In this document: positions 11,157 to 23,012 of the stretch, piece by piece
How the letters are laid out: every line of letters starts with the position of its first letter
How positions within the stretch are numbered: position 1 is the stretch's first letter
From: Diplodia intermedia
Lineage: Eukaryota; Ascomycota; Dothideomycetes; Botryosphaeriales; Botryosphaeriaceae
Assembly: GCA_021495925.1 (NCBI GenBank)
Contig: JAKEKT010000052.1
Span: forward strand, 62,001-126,000
Length of the DNA stretch: 64,000 nucleotides
Reading direction: 5' to 3'
Notes under the pieces: model-generated
Database searches by the model: none
Told to the model about the DNA's origin: nothing
What the model saw: only the letters and a program-made list of their open reading frames with translations
Made by a program: the position numbers and the translations under genes

Positions 11157-13898
11157 TCAACAGTTGAGGTGGCTGAACGAAACCGTGCTGGCGCGGTTGG
11201 AGTCTGCGGCAGCAAATGGCCTGGGCGGCGGCAGGAGCGACACGTCAAAGTCACTTCTGTAAAGCAAAGTCAGCTCCAATAGCTCACGAGACTTCTTGAT
11301 CGGGAATACTCACTCGTCCACGATGTTCCCGACGACACTCTTGCGGTTGGGAATATCGACAAGGACGGGGGTAAGCGTGCGCCTCTGAACGAGACGCTCG
11401 CCAGTCGGGCTTTGAACCGTCACCGTCGTCGGCGTGGCATTGCGGCCCGCGCGTCGCAGCGATTCCTGGCGCGCAAGCTTGGGTTTCGGCTGATCCTCTT
11501 CGGGCACAACAATGGTAGGCTTGGGGCTAGACTCCTGGCTCTTGTGTTCCGAGGGAGTGAACTTGGTGTTCTTCTGGTTGCTGCTTATCGTCGTGCTGCC
11601 GATACCGTTGGGGCTGTTAATGCGGTCCTTGGATCCGGCTTTCGATTGCGCACGTAGCACCTCTTGCTGCGCGCGCTGCCGGCTGATTGATACCTGCCGG
11701 GCGATCGCAACGCGATTGGCGTTCTGCACTTCTTCAGCACGCTCCTTCAGCGTCGGCTGGCGTTTCGGCCCCGAGTTCTGCGGTTGCTGTTGCTGTGGTT
11801 GTTGCTCGTCCTTTTGCTTCTGCTTCCGTTCGCGGAACTGGCGCTGCTGCTCCAGCATCATCTCGGCATCCCTGTCGCGGGTCTGTTCGCCCTGGTGGTT
11901 GTCCGCACTAGGAGAAGAGGTGTAGGAAGGCTTGCGTCCCCGTTGCTCTTTCTTTGGCGAAGAGGTCGCAACCGGCGATTCCATCTGGGAGCCTTGCCTA
12001 TCCCGACGCTGCCTTTCCCGAAGTGAATTCTGCCTGGCGACAGTTTCCTTCGCTTGAGCGACGCTCTGTCCGCTCAAGCTGCTCAACGGGCTCTGGCTCT
12101 GCAGACTGAGGGCGCTACCACTGCTCTGCGCAACCGCCGTTTGCACACGCAAGTCTGGATGTTGCTTCTTGGAAACTATTTCCCAGCCGCTCACATCCAC
12201 TTTGCTGCTGTTGTACTTCGTCTCCTTCAGCCTGATTGCTACCTCATCATGGCTTTCAGTGCTCTCAAAGCTGGCATGGCTGTCCCGGGTAGAACCACTG
12301 AATGCCTCCGAAATGAGATCAGCCTGACGGACGCCGATGCTGATCTCGTCGGTATTCTCAGGTTCCTCCGTGATATTTTGGGCAACGACCGGCTTCTCTG
12401 CATGGGAGTCACTGTTCTCGAAGTTGAAGGATGGACGGCCGGGTGAGGCAGGAGCAGTGAATGAGCGCTGGAGCCTGTGCTGAGGCTTCGGGAGGTTCAG
12501 GTTCAGGTTCTTGGGGGCAGGGCTCTGCGCACGTGCCGGGCTCTGTGCTCGCGCAGGCACTGGAGAGTTGGAGCGGGAGCCGGTCATTGAATCGCGCGGG
12601 AAGAGCGAAAAGTTCAGGGTAGGTGGCTGGAACGTCGGTGTCGCGGGGGACGTGGCGCGACGAGTGGGCATGGGCCGCTCATCATCTCCCTGTTCATCCT
12701 GATCCGCCAGGCTCCTGTCAGCCATCTGGGGTGAATTAGTATCGCGGCCCGCGCGGAAACAGGAGAAAAGGGGATGATGTACCCTCAGAGAGTCCGAGTT
12801 GAGCGGCTTCAGCCTCTCGTTGCCCTGGCGCCGAAGGTGGAGGTTCGACTGGCGGTCTCCCTTGAGCAAACTTCCAAACATGACGCTGTACCGTTCCATT
12901 TCGATGGTGGGAATGTCGACATTCAGCATAGGGCTTGTTTCAGCCCGCTGGATCTGGGGCCTGGGTTCCTTGTGGCCGAAGAAGCGCGACGGCTTCTTCT
13001 TGAGCTCCTCTTTCTTGGGGGCCGGCTTTGGGCTTCCTTGATCCATGGGGACGGTTGGCATCTTCGGTGGATCCAGCGGCGGTAGTGCTGCTGCGCGAGC
13101 ATCCGCAGCGGTGCTCTTGCTCCTCAACCTGCTCCGTGGCTTCTTCTCTTCGCCCTTGGCACCCTTGCTCTTCTCATTGTCCGCTAGAGAGGCCTGGCTT
13201 GCAATGGCCTCGGGATGAGATCCTTTCCTCACGGGCATGGTCGGCACAGCCGGTGTCTGCGGCGCAGGCATTTGCAGTTGATAGAAGGGGGCAGGTGTGG
13301 CGGGTGCTTTATCAGCAGGACGCCTGCCGAACAGCGACTTCCACCTACTGATCTTGGGCTTCTTCCCATCGCTGGTGATGGGACGCGCAGACGGAGGGAC
13401 GTCGGCATCGTTGGCGGCGTCCACGTTAGCAGCGCTAGCAGCTTCCTTTGCCTGCTGATCGAGAGAGGGGTGCGACTGCTTCCACGCATTTGCATTTGGC
13501 TGGTTGGGGCTGCCCAGGGCCATCCCAATAGGCACCGTCTGGTCCCGGTGAATCCTTTCCCTGGAATAGTTAATGGCCTCCGGCGAGGGCGTGGGGAACT
13601 CGAAGGTGTGCTCGTCGTGCTGGATCTGGATGGGGGTGCCCGCGGTGTGAAGAGGCCTGCTCCGGTCCACGGCGCTGTTGGCAGTCCGGGGCCGCGGGAT
13701 TTCGTCGCCAGAAGCTGAGGCGGTACCACTGTCGGCGCGCTTTGGGGGCATGCGTTCGACAGTGCGGAGGTCGTTATGAGACATGGCAGCAGCATTCAGA
13801 ACGTGACCATGTGATCCCGGAAGGGGCTGGGCCAGGTAGCTAGTGCGTTTGGAACGCTTTAGCGTCATGGATTTCGAGCGTGCTATGGGTTTAGCCAT
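11157..13898 (-). CDS. Conserved disordered fungal protein with Ser/Gln-rich coiled-coil C-terminal half
   Basis: Three minus-strand exons (13898-12783, 12725-11314, 11256-11157) give 875 aa. The start at 13898 (MAKPIARSKSMTLKRSKR) begins the conserved-looking part; open sequence upstream to 14165 is unlike protein. Intron 12726-12782 is 57 bp, in frame and stop-free, so naive translation would retain it. It has a clear donor (GTACAT), a branch-like TACTAAT and a CAG acceptor. The last exon adds a protein-like tail (DFDVSLLPPPRPF...STVSFSHLNC). Visible segments are a basic N-terminus, KISRWKSLFGRRP, IEMERYSVMFGSLL, ASTRDSHASFES-type acidic patches and a Gln/Arg-rich helix (RQFRERKQKQKDEQQPQQQQ). 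The MERYSVMFGS block recurs in ascomycete proteins of unknown function. No enzymatic domain was seen; it may be a phosphorylated scaffold, which is inference only. Confidence 0.75.
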
Positions 13899-15216
13899 GG
13901 CCGGTATTTGAGATGGCAGATCGGAAAGGCGTCGTGGTGAAACCTGCACGGCAACGCAGCGGGAGAAGGAAGGAAAGGAGAGTAAGGATAGGACGGCCCT
14001 CCGGAGAGCCAATAAAACGCGGGGCAAGGAGCGGCTGGGGGCGAGGGAAGGCGCGAAAAGGCAGAAGCAGCAGGGCGCGCCGGCAGGATGCATAGGAAGG
14101 CATCTTGTATGGCGGCGCCAGGCAGAGATTGCGCACGAGACAGCCTTGTCGACGTCGAGTCTCACGCAAATGAAGGGGCACCCACGCTCCTCGGGGATAC
14201 CCCAGCACGCGCGGGACTGCTGCGGATTGGGCCGGTGAGGGTGCCACAGACCTTCTCGTGCGCCGGGAAGCAGAGGCGATGGGCTCCCGATCAGCCTCGC
14301 AGCACGCCCCGAAGCTGCAAGAGAAGCCGGACCCTGCGGCGCCAGCGGGGCCTGGGTGGCGCCGGGCGTGCGGGCGTAGGATTGCCCGTTGCTGCGGGAG
14401 CTGTTTCACCTTGAACGGGGGGTTTTTTTTGCACCAATTTCGCTACCGAGCGGAGCTGCGCGACTGCCCGCCCGCCGAGCTCGCCCCCCGGCGCCGGTGA
14501 GCGCGTGTGGGAGATGAGCTGCGGCACTGAGTGGTGATGGACGCTCGGCGGGCAGATCAGCAAATCTTCGAGGCGTGCGTGCGACCCGTGCGACGACTGC
14601 AACGTCGACGTTGCTGCTGCGGGCGGCGAGGCCGCGACTGGCGGATGCCGGAACGCGTGCTGGGGCGAGCGATCGGCATCGGCAGCGGCTGCGGGCTGGG
14701 AGGCCTTATCGCGAGCGGAGTATTGAGCAGCTCTGGTGTTGATATTCGCGGGCGGCGCGGGTCGGGCGTTGTGGGTTGTGGTCCAGCCCTGGCCGAGCCC
14801 GGCGGCAGATCGCGCCAGGGCGCAACTGACAGCGGCCAGCACAGCGGCCCAGGCTCCACTTCCAGCAACGTGCTCGTCGCTCATCTCGTCAAACAACGGG
14901 CGCCCGTAACGGTCGCCAGGCTGCCGACACCGACACGCGCTGCCAAAGCCGAGTCCAAACACGCTGTTTCACACGCACACCCTCTCACCACCGCGGCCCG
15001 CCGTCGCTCCTTATCGGCGATGCTATGATTGGCGCGCCGCAATGCTTGTGTATACGGCGCTTTCTATCGCCTGACTCGTGCCCATTTCGAGGAGCAGCGC
15101 GGCCCCACGAGAACTGCCGCGCCACGGCGGAGAATATACTGGCCATGCTAAATTACAGGCTGCAGCCTGCCAATTATCGCGAGAAGTGGTAGACCTCTCG
15201 TATCGCGACAACCGCC
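13899..15216. other. Intergenic, GC-rich upstream/leader region
   Basis: It lies upstream of the disordered-protein gene and downstream of AFG2. The sequence is GC-rich with overlapping open frames of 100-220 codons on both strands, typical of random open frames at this composition. Part of 13899-14400 is probably 5' UTR and promoter. No gene supported. Confidence 0.4.
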
Positions 15217-17709
15217 TCACAGCCGCTTGATGGCGTCGTCGACGCTCCATTTTTCATACTGCTCCGTCATCTCCCTGGTGATGCGGCGCGGCACCTTGTC
15301 CAGCGCGCGTCGAAAGTGCGCCAGGCCGATGCTTCGCTTGTCGCCATGCCTGAGGCGATCTCGCAGCGCAGCGCGCGCCGCCTCTGAGCAGATTTCGACA
15401 ATCTCGGCGCCGGAGTAGCCTTCCGTAAGCGTGGCTAGCTCGGCCAGCCGGACGTCATCCGCCAGCGGCCGGCCGTTTTGCACCAGCCGGATGTTCAGTA
15501 TCGCCAAGCGGGCCTCCATGTTTGGCGGCCCAACGTACAGCATGGCGTCGAAGCGCCCGGGGCGCATCAGCGCCGAATCCAAAACGTCCGGCCGGTTCGT
15601 CGCCGCCAGCACCAGCACGCCCTTCAGCGACTCGATGCCGTCCATCTCGTTCAGCAGCGTCGTCAGCACGTTGAGCCCGGTGAGCTGCTTGCCGCTCTCG
15701 CGCGACGCCGCGATCGAGTCGATCTCGTCGAAGAAGATGATGCTCGGGCTCGCCGCGCGCGCCTTCCTGAAGACCTCGCGCACCGCCCGCTCCGTTTCGC
15801 CCACGTACATGCTAGTCAGCTCCGCGCCCTTGACCGCCAGGAAATTGAGGTCTGATTCAGTGGCGACCGCTTTGGCGCAGAGCGTCTTGGAGCAGCCCGG
15901 CGGCCCATATAGCAGGATGCCGCGCTGGGGCTGCAGGTCCAGCTCGTGCATATGCTCGGCGTGCTATAACAACGTCAGCTTCTAGAAGCATGCCGTATTC
16001 GCTAGGCATGCGCCTCACCTTGAAGGGCCATTCCGTGACCTCCTGCAACGCGGCCTTGACGCTGTCCGACCCTCCAATGTCTGACCACCTGACTTTGGGC
16101 GTCTCAAGGAAGACCTCGTTCATTGCAGTGGGGCGCACCTGGAGCAGCGCCTCTTCAAAGTCCGCGAGCGACACAGCCGTTGCACCTTGATTGCTTTCTT
16201 CGGCTCCAGGCCCATGCTGTGGCTGTTCCGCATCTAGTGACGTCGGGATTGCAGTGGGCCCGTTCGGCTCATTCCGGTCGTCCAAGTACCGGTCGCACGC
16301 TCGCTTCAGCGCCTTCTTGTAGAGTGCAGCGAGATCGCGGCCGACGAAGCCGTGCGTCCTTCCACCGACCTTCTCCGCCGTCTCGTCGGCGATCGGCCAT
16401 TCCTTTTCTTGGAGCACCTTGAGGATGTCGATCCGGGCCTTCGCGTCCGGCACGGGCACCTCGATCTCGTCGGCAAACAGCTCAGACGTCCTCAGGCCCG
16501 CGTCCACGTCGACCAAGCGCGTCGTCGCGCCCACCACCAGCACGCGCGCCGTCTCCAGCTTCAGCATCTCCGCCGCGATGCACCGTGGGAGGTTGGATCT
16601 GGACGACCCGCCGCCGCCGCCCTCGTCGGCGCGCGGGGCGAACGCGTCCAGCTTGTCGAAGACGATGACGCTCGGCTGCGCCGCCTTGGCCTCCTCGAAG
16701 CACTTCCGCAGCGCCGCCGCCTGGCTCTTCTCGCCCGTGCCGGCCAGCGGCTCGTCGACGGCGATGACCTTGCGCCACGGGGCGTCGCACAGCTTGCGCA
16801 GCAGCAGGCTCTTGCCCGTGCCCTCGGGCCCGTAGAGCAGCACGCCCGTCGCGCGCCGCAGCAGGTAGGGGTACTTGCGGCGCCGCAGCTCGTCGGTGAT
16901 GCTGGCCAGGCGCTCGTTGAGCTCGAGGATCTGCCTGTGCAGGCCGCCGATGCCGTCCGAGTTGACGGTGAACACGGGCGCTTCCTTGGGCTCCTCCGTT
17001 TGGCTGGCTTCGATTGCTTCGTCTTTGCTGAGCAGCTGGACTGAGGTGGCGAAGTTGCATACGTAGGGGGTCAGTGGCTCTTCTGTCGGTGGCTCTACCT
17101 TCTCCACCATGTATCGGTTTTTGATGCCGGACCTGGGTCCTCTTGAGATGGTAGCCGCGAAAGTGCCTCCTGGAAGTACCATGTCAACGCCGCCTGTGGA
17201 AGGATGTTAGCATAGTTGTGTCAAAGTTGCACTTTAAAAGACGGAAACAATGAATCTGAATGAGACCTGTCAAGTGGAAGAAGGATGCAGCAGATATACG
17301 TACAAAGCGCGGATTTGGCGAACATCTCAATCTCAGCTTTTGAAGTATTGATACTGCCGGGCTCGACTTCCTTGATGTAGATTTTCTGCGCGGGCTGCAG
17401 CTCCTGCGGCTCGAGTTTGGTGATGGTGACTTTATCCTCAAGCTTCATCCCGAACAGTTCCTTCATAGGCTCTTCAAGGAAGGCCATGCGCTTGGTGCCC
17501 TGGCCCGGATCTTTCGCTAGCCAGGCAACTCCGATGGCTTTCCGCCTGCCGTCGGCCTGGTCGAGCTGGCAGTAATCGCCATGTCTCAGCGCTGCAGATG
17601 CAAGGTGCTTGCTAGGAATGTGGACGCGAAGACCGCCGTCGATAGCCTTCGTGGGCAGACTTGACGCCTTGTTGTTGACATTGCGAAGCGAGAACTGAGA
17701 AATGTCCAT
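15217..17709 (-). CDS. AFG2: AFG2/Drg1/SPATA5-type tandem AAA+ ATPase, ribosome biogenesis
   Basis: Three minus-strand exons (17709-17304, 17193-16019, 15963-15217; introns of 110 and 55 bp) give 775 aa, close to the family size of about 780. The N-terminal 200 residues fit the substrate-recruiting N-domain. Two AAA modules follow. D2 is fully active-looking: Walker A GPPGCSKT (the Cys-Ser form is characteristic of this family), Walker B IIFFDEIDS, and arginine-finger region ALMRPGRFD. D1 keeps a Walker A (GPEGTGKS), but its Walker B reads VIVFDKLDA, with Lys for the catalytic Glu, and its finger segment reads LRTSELF instead of LRRPGRF. Family knowledge: cytoplasmic hexamer that strips Rlp24 from pre-60S particles. 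The gene is divergent from the mitochondrial-protein gene, 423 bp apart. Confidence 0.88.
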
Positions 17710-18132
17710 GGTGAATCTGCGAACCGTGATCTCCGTTCTTCAACTTTTCGTCTGCGACGTCGTCCGGGCGCCCCGCAGACGTTCTTTTCACAGTGGAGTG
17801 ACTGGAGACAAGTATTTTCCGCAGTAGAACCGGAAGAGAGTAGAGCAGCAGCAAGTCACCAATGGACAACAGCGACTTTTAGGTTCCTTCCAACCAAAAT
17901 TAAGAAGAAAAAAAAAGTCGTCACAAATCGGCGGGCGCCAGAAAAGCGGCCGATCAGCCGGCAAAAAGTCGGCGCAAGAATCCCAAAACACGTCTTCCAT
18001 CACCGTCCAATCCCACGCGCCGCGTTTCTGTGCAGCCAACCAAGCGACAACTTTTTTCCCTCCCCTCCCACCCCGACTGCGATGCTCCGGTCGACCACCC
18101 GCCGCGCAGCCGCCCCTCCACACTCCAATTGA
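17710..18132. promoter_or_regulatory. Bidirectional promoter between AFG2 and a mitochondrial-protein gene
   Basis: The start codons of the two divergent genes are 423 bp apart, so both promoters must lie here or overlap. The stretch near 17895-17915 is A-rich. The right part is pyrimidine- and GC-rich and carries an upstream open frame (18082-18132). Confidence 0.55.
18082..18132 (+). other. 16-codon upstream ORF abutting and in frame with the next gene
   Basis: ATG at 18082 reads MLRSTTRRAAAPPHSN and ends in TGA at 18130-18132. The ATG of the main ORF begins at the very next base, in the same frame. The peptide is Arg/Ala/Ser/Thr-rich like a mitochondrial presequence. It could be a repressive uORF with reinitiation, or a presequence joined by stop readthrough. 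It could also be a chance or mutated stop. Confidence 0.5.
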
Positions 18133-20948
18133 ATGCCGCCGCTGCCGCCGCTGCGCCCGCTCCCGCCGCAGTCCTCCCTCCTCCTCCGGCCTGCATGGAG
18201 CGTCGCCGCCGGCCAGCTGCCCAACCGCCGCAGAACAGGAGGCCCTGCTGCCGCCGCCGCCGCCGTTGCCCGCCGATTGTATAGCGATTCCCCCGCCCGC
18301 GGCGAACCTGCGTCTCCCGCGACCGGGCCCAATGGCTCTACAGACCGCCCCCCGCGTGCTGCTGCCGTTGCGAGATTCAGGACCGCGAAGCACCTTTTTC
18401 GGAAAAATGTAAATTTGCCGGGGGCCCCGTCCGAACTGGAGGGTGGCGATGCCGCCACCATCGCCGACTCCGTTGCCGAGGATGGGGTGAAGCCGTCGAA
18501 GAGGGGTGCGGTGCGGAGGAAGCCGGGGGGTACGCCGAAAGGAAAGGCCCGCCCGTCACAGAAGCAGCAGAAGGAAGGACAGGTTGATAATGATAAAGCG
18601 GTGAGGAATTCTGGGAGAGAAAAGGAGAGCAATTCTAGGAGAGAAAAGGAGAGGAATTATCGGAGAGAAAAACAGAAAGCCCGCCGCGCGGAGAAGCGGC
18701 TGGAGCAGTCGGGTGTCGTGTGGGAAAGTACATCAAAGGAGGGCAGCCGGTTGCAGAGACTCGCGCAGATGACGTCGCCGGTGCGGGTTGCTGCGGAGCG
18801 GGTGGGCGGACTGCGGATCGGCGCCATCACGAAGGATACCATCATGGACGATGAGACGTGGCAGCGCCTGAAGCAGAACGTGGCTCAGATTGGACGGGAA
18901 AAAACGGATGTTGTGGAGGAGGTGAAGGTGGAAGCAGACCAGCATCTTGGGGATGGCAAGTTGCATGGGGGGATGGAACCTTTGGAGAAGAAGGACAGAA
19001 GGGTTAGTTACAGGCCACTGGCGAGGTGGAAGAAGGAGAAGCCGGATCCCACCAGTGTGAGAGAGCGGCTTCGAGACGCAATTGGGAACATACAGTCCAC
19101 CATATCAGCGGAGCTCGAGGACCATTCTCAGCCAAGCAGGTACCGACGTAACGTCCAGCCTGTTACCAAGTCTCTCCATGAGCAGCGACTCGATGAGCTC
19201 GAGTCCCTACTCATTGAAGCGTCTCGACGCTTGAGGGAGCTCAAAGGCCATAACCCTTCGGATCTTGATACGTCTCCTACCCTCGCCCTCTCCAGTAATG
19301 TGCCATCAGAACCAACGGACAAAACTTCTGAGCAGGATCAGACTCGGAAGGAAAACCTGCAAGTAAAAGCAACAGCGGAGACTGGAAAACATCCGGGAGA
19401 TGTCGCCCAGCCACGTAGGTATCTATCAAGGGATCCCAGCCGGCCTTTGCCTCATATGACCGAACAAGCCATCCCATCAGAACTATATGGCCTGCGAGAG
19501 AGTGTGCCGAGCGGCCAGCCCTACCAACGGGTAGAATCTGAACAGAAAGGTCGTCTAAGCTCCCTTACGGAGGATATTCTGGGTGATGGGCCGAAGGAGC
19601 ATCCACCGGAAAGCTCGACTGGGAATCATCTAGGCTCCCTTACAGAGGACATTCTTGGTGGTGGGCCGAAGGAGCATCCACCGGAAAGCTCGACTGGGAA
19701 CGCAGAAGAATCCGCAGAAGAATCCGCAGAAGAATCCGCAGAGCCTAGTGGAAACCAAACGGGAAGCCTGGTTGACGAAGTCCTTACACCAACAATGGCT
19801 GCACATCAAAAACAACAGGCTCCGCTTTATATTGAGCTATTCCCCGAGCTAGCGCAAGGTAGCCCAAAAGCTCAGCCAACACCTTACCAAGAGCGTCCAG
19901 TACCGAAGTTGAGTCTTGATCTCCAAGTACTAAACTCTGAACGTCGATCAAGGCTGGTTGGGCGTAAGGAATGGACCACCAAACGCATGCAGGAATTGTA
20001 CGTGAAAGACATCGTCGTCGTTCAGCTTTCTGGCCTTAGCAGACACTTGAGCGAAGCAGATATCAGACGTCTAGTGCCCCAGTCCAGCAAGTACATCGAA
20101 GGCTGGTCGGACCCGGATTTCATCAAAGGTAAGCCAAGCATTCGTCCATTCCGCTCATGATCCAACCACTTATGATTCTCTCGGCAGTCATCCCTGTCCG
20201 CGACGAGGAGACGTTGGAGCGTCTGGACCAGTACTATATCCTCTTCCGCAACGCCCGCGGCGCCCGCGACTTCCAAGAACACGTGCGCAAGCTGCACGTC
20301 ACGACCAAACGGCACTCCACCAGCTCGCTCCTCTCCGCCCTGGCCCCTCCGCCTGGCTTCCGCGACGACCACGGCGTCGACGTCCACGCCGCCCTGCAGT
20401 CCTACACCATCGGCCCGCCCGCCAGCGACAAGATCTACTGCAACATCGTCCCCTACCCCTACCCGCGCGAGCTCCAACAGCTCCTCGCCCGCGGCGGCTA
20501 CGACGCCATCGTCCGCCAACCCTCCTCCTCCGGCGGCGCTTCTCCTCCTCGCAGCGCGCAGCAACACGCCGACGCCATCGCCGCCACCAACGACTCCTCC
20601 CCCATCACCAAAGTCCTCCTGTCCTTCGACAACGGCCCGCAGCCGTCCATCGGCGAGCTGAGCCGCACCATCGCCCGCGACGGCAGGGAGCGCGGGCTCC
20701 CGTGGGCCGTCGTCGGCGGCAAGCCCAACAGCCCCAACGCCATCGTCCGCCTAAACCCGAACCACTCGAAGCCGGACAATAGCAGCGTGCGCAAGGTGGC
20801 CCCGCGGTACATTGTCACCCTCGAGACCAAGGCCGAGGCGCAGCGCTTTGCCGGGAGGTGGCATTGTAGCCCGTTCAGGTTTAGTGTCGAGGGCGTGTAC
20901 GAGAAGGACGAGGGCCCGCCGAGGGCGAGGGCGGAGGTGTTGTGGTAG
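18133..20948 (+). CDS. Predicted mitochondrial protein, disordered middle and RRM-like C-terminus
   Basis: Two exons (18133-20128, 20188-20948; 59-bp intron) give 918 aa. The N-terminus is Arg/Ala/Leu/Ser-rich without acids and contains AAVARRLYSDSPA, a typical matrix-targeting and cleavage pattern. The basic stretch at about residues 135-200 (REKESNSRREKERNYRREKQ) could bind RNA. The middle is disordered and carries a tandem duplication. From about residue 620 the order IVVVQLSGLSRHLSEADIRRLV ... VIPVRDEETLERLDQYYILFRNARGARDFQEHVRKLH matches the beta-alpha-beta layout of an RRM-like fold. The C-terminal 250 residues look globular. I infer a role in mitochondrial RNA metabolism or translation, without a named ortholog. 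Confidence 0.75.
19555..19737 (+). repeat. Coding tandem repeat: 75/72-bp duplication plus (GCAGAAGAATCC)x3
   Basis: Unit 1 (19555-19629) encodes LSSLTEDILGDGPKEHPPES and onward. Unit 2 (19630-19701) repeats it with few changes. Three exact copies of a 12-bp unit coding AEES follow at 19702-19737. All are in frame within the mitochondrial-protein gene. Confidence 0.9.
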
Positions 20949-21888
20949 TGAGTCGGGTGGGATGGGGGAGGGGGAGGATGAGAAGAAGGGATGTGCGCGG
21001 GGTTGAGAGGGGATGTGGCTGTAACATATAGGACGCGTTGTATAGATGTGGGAGAGGTTGATAGTAGACTTTGTATGATGTTTTATGTCTTGTACGAAAG
21101 AATTTAACACGAGGATTTCTCGAGGTTAACCAACCAAGCCTGAGGCAACGGCGACTGGAATTTCTGTCGCGAGTCGGTGGCGATGGAGTGCTCCTCAGTC
21201 TTCTACCCCAGGGCCTCAATTCCTTCGTTCGCTCGTTGAAGAAATACATCGCCGGAGCCGTCTTCTTTCTCTGTTCCCTCCTCTCTCTCCGGATTCTCGT
21301 AGAGGTGGGATCAGAAAAGCGTCTCAACCAACTGGTGGTCTTGCACATTTCCGTCCGACGGCTCTTTCGTCAGGACGAGAATGATTCATCTGCTCGGGAA
21401 ATTTGGGGACCCAGGCCATTGAGTTTCGTGGCACGCGCTCGCGCCGCTCCTTCATCCACGGGGATGCGGGCATGACGACACGGACACTTATGCCAACGTA
21501 CTCGCGCGATCGTGAAGCGGGGGTCATGAAGTGAGTGGGCTTTATGGCCCTCCAGATCCCAGATCCCGTCTCTGTCGGTACACCCCAAAACGTCGACAGG
21601 ACTTTCCGGCATCGCATGTACTCGGGACGGTTTGGACGACCGGGCCGTAGTGAGTAGGGCGGAATAGGGTCTGTGAGTAAAGAATAGCGCATCTGACCCT
21701 CACAGCTTTTAGATACCAGGTTTGAAGCATGTGCAAAATTGCAGAAGACCATACGATTTTGATGGTCGGTTGATATGCTGCAGCCCATGCAGTCCCAGAA
21801 CGCCTTGCTATGCCGATGCAGTTCCCCAAATTCCCTCGAAGACCTTCGTCCGTTGTGCACAAAACACCCCATCCAGCCTCCTCTCCAC
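20949..21888. other. Convergent intergenic region
   Basis: The space lies between the 3' ends of the mitochondrial-protein gene and BUD13. Open frames on the minus strand (for example 20881-21348) are compositional. No gene supported. Confidence 0.45.
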
Positions 21889-23012
21889 CTACTCATCCAT
21901 CTGCCATGCATACTCCAAATTCGCCCGGTTCTGCCTCGCATTCCGCGACTTGAACCACTCCCTCTCAAACCCATTACTCCGATCCACGCCATCCCACCTA
22001 TGGCCGGGCCTGATGCCATACCGATTCGGCTCAAACGCACCCTTATACAACGGCCGCCCAGTCCGACTCTTCGCCTCCTTCTTCCTCGACAAAAACGCCA
22101 GCGCCGGATCGCTCCACCTTTCCTTCTCCTTCATCTCCTCATTGATCTCCGCATCATCGGCGCCGCGCGCCACCGTCAAGTACTTGGCCTCCTTGAGCCT
22201 CTGCATCCTCGCCTTCTTCTCCGCCTGCTGCACGTCACCCTTGGCCTCCTCCTCCTCGCGCCGCTTCCTCGCCTCCTCCTCCTCCGCCGCCCGCCGCGCC
22301 TCCGCCCGCTTCATCGCGACATTAATAATACGCCCGCTCGCGTCGCGATAAATCGTCTCCCCCGCCGTGCCGCCGGCTTCGCGCATCGCCTGCTCCATGT
22401 GCCTGCGCTCCGCGCGCTGCCGCTTCTCCAGCGCCGCCGCCACCTGCGCCGCCGTCTGCAGCCCGGCCTTGGCGCCCGAATCCATCGCGGGTGCGCCGTC
22501 GTCGTCGTCGTCGGCGTTGTCGATGACCATCGGTCCGTCGTCCCGCGAGGCGGCGCCGTGCGCGGCGTTTTCGGCCGCTGCGGACGCGATGATGGCGTCG
22601 GCGGCGGCTTGGTCGGCTGACGAGGGCGCTGCGGCTCCGATGGTTTTCCAGCCGCTTGACGCCTTTTTGCGGAACTCGGCGCTGTTGGTGTCGGTGACTG
22701 TTTTGGGCGCGCGGGCGCGCGCGCGGGTCAGCGGGGAAAAGGGTTGTGTGGTGGATGGAGGGGAATGGGCGGACTGCTGTGGGTGGAAGAAGAAGAAGGG
22801 ATGGGAATTGACTACTCACCCATCATTGGGGCGTCCTCGTCATCCTGTGCTTGCGGCCCGTTGTTCCATCCCGTGATGTCGTCGTCGGCGATGATCAGAC
22901 CGCCGCTGGCTTCGGCCGCTGCGGCTGCCTTTCTCTTGCGCTTTTTGCTCTTCTTCTCCGCGGGCGCGTCGGCGGTGAGGTATTTTTTTGAGAGGTAGTC
23001 GGCGAGGGACAT
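21889..23012 (-). CDS. BUD13: Pre-mRNA-splicing factor BUD13/CWC26
   Basis: Two minus-strand exons (23012-22820, 22697-21889; 122-bp intron) give 333 aa. The start MSLADYLSKKYL and the lysine block (KKSKKRKRK) match the conserved N-terminus of this family. A linker TDTNSAEFRKKASSGWKTI follows. The C-terminal third carries the Bud13 domain: TIYRDASGRIINV, ERWSDPALAFLSRKK, RPLYKGAFEPNRYGIRPGHRWDGVDRSNGFEREWF. The family acts in the RES complex (with Snu17 and Pml1), which joins the activated spliceosome and supports pre-mRNA retention and splicing in the nucleus. The acidic/Ala-rich central part is longer than in yeast. No missing motif was seen. The end at 21889 follows the conserved YAW near the C-terminus. 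Confidence 0.9.

Noticed and set aside
13899..14165. 89-residue N-terminal extension of the disordered protein
   Set aside because: Cys/Arg/Leu/Ser-rich random-looking sequence; the conserved-looking protein begins at MAKPIARS (13898).
15857..17182. Treating the two AAA open frames as separate single-AAA genes
   Set aside because: A 55-bp intron with consensus ends joins TEWPFK to HAEHMHELD in frame, and the summed length matches AFG2.
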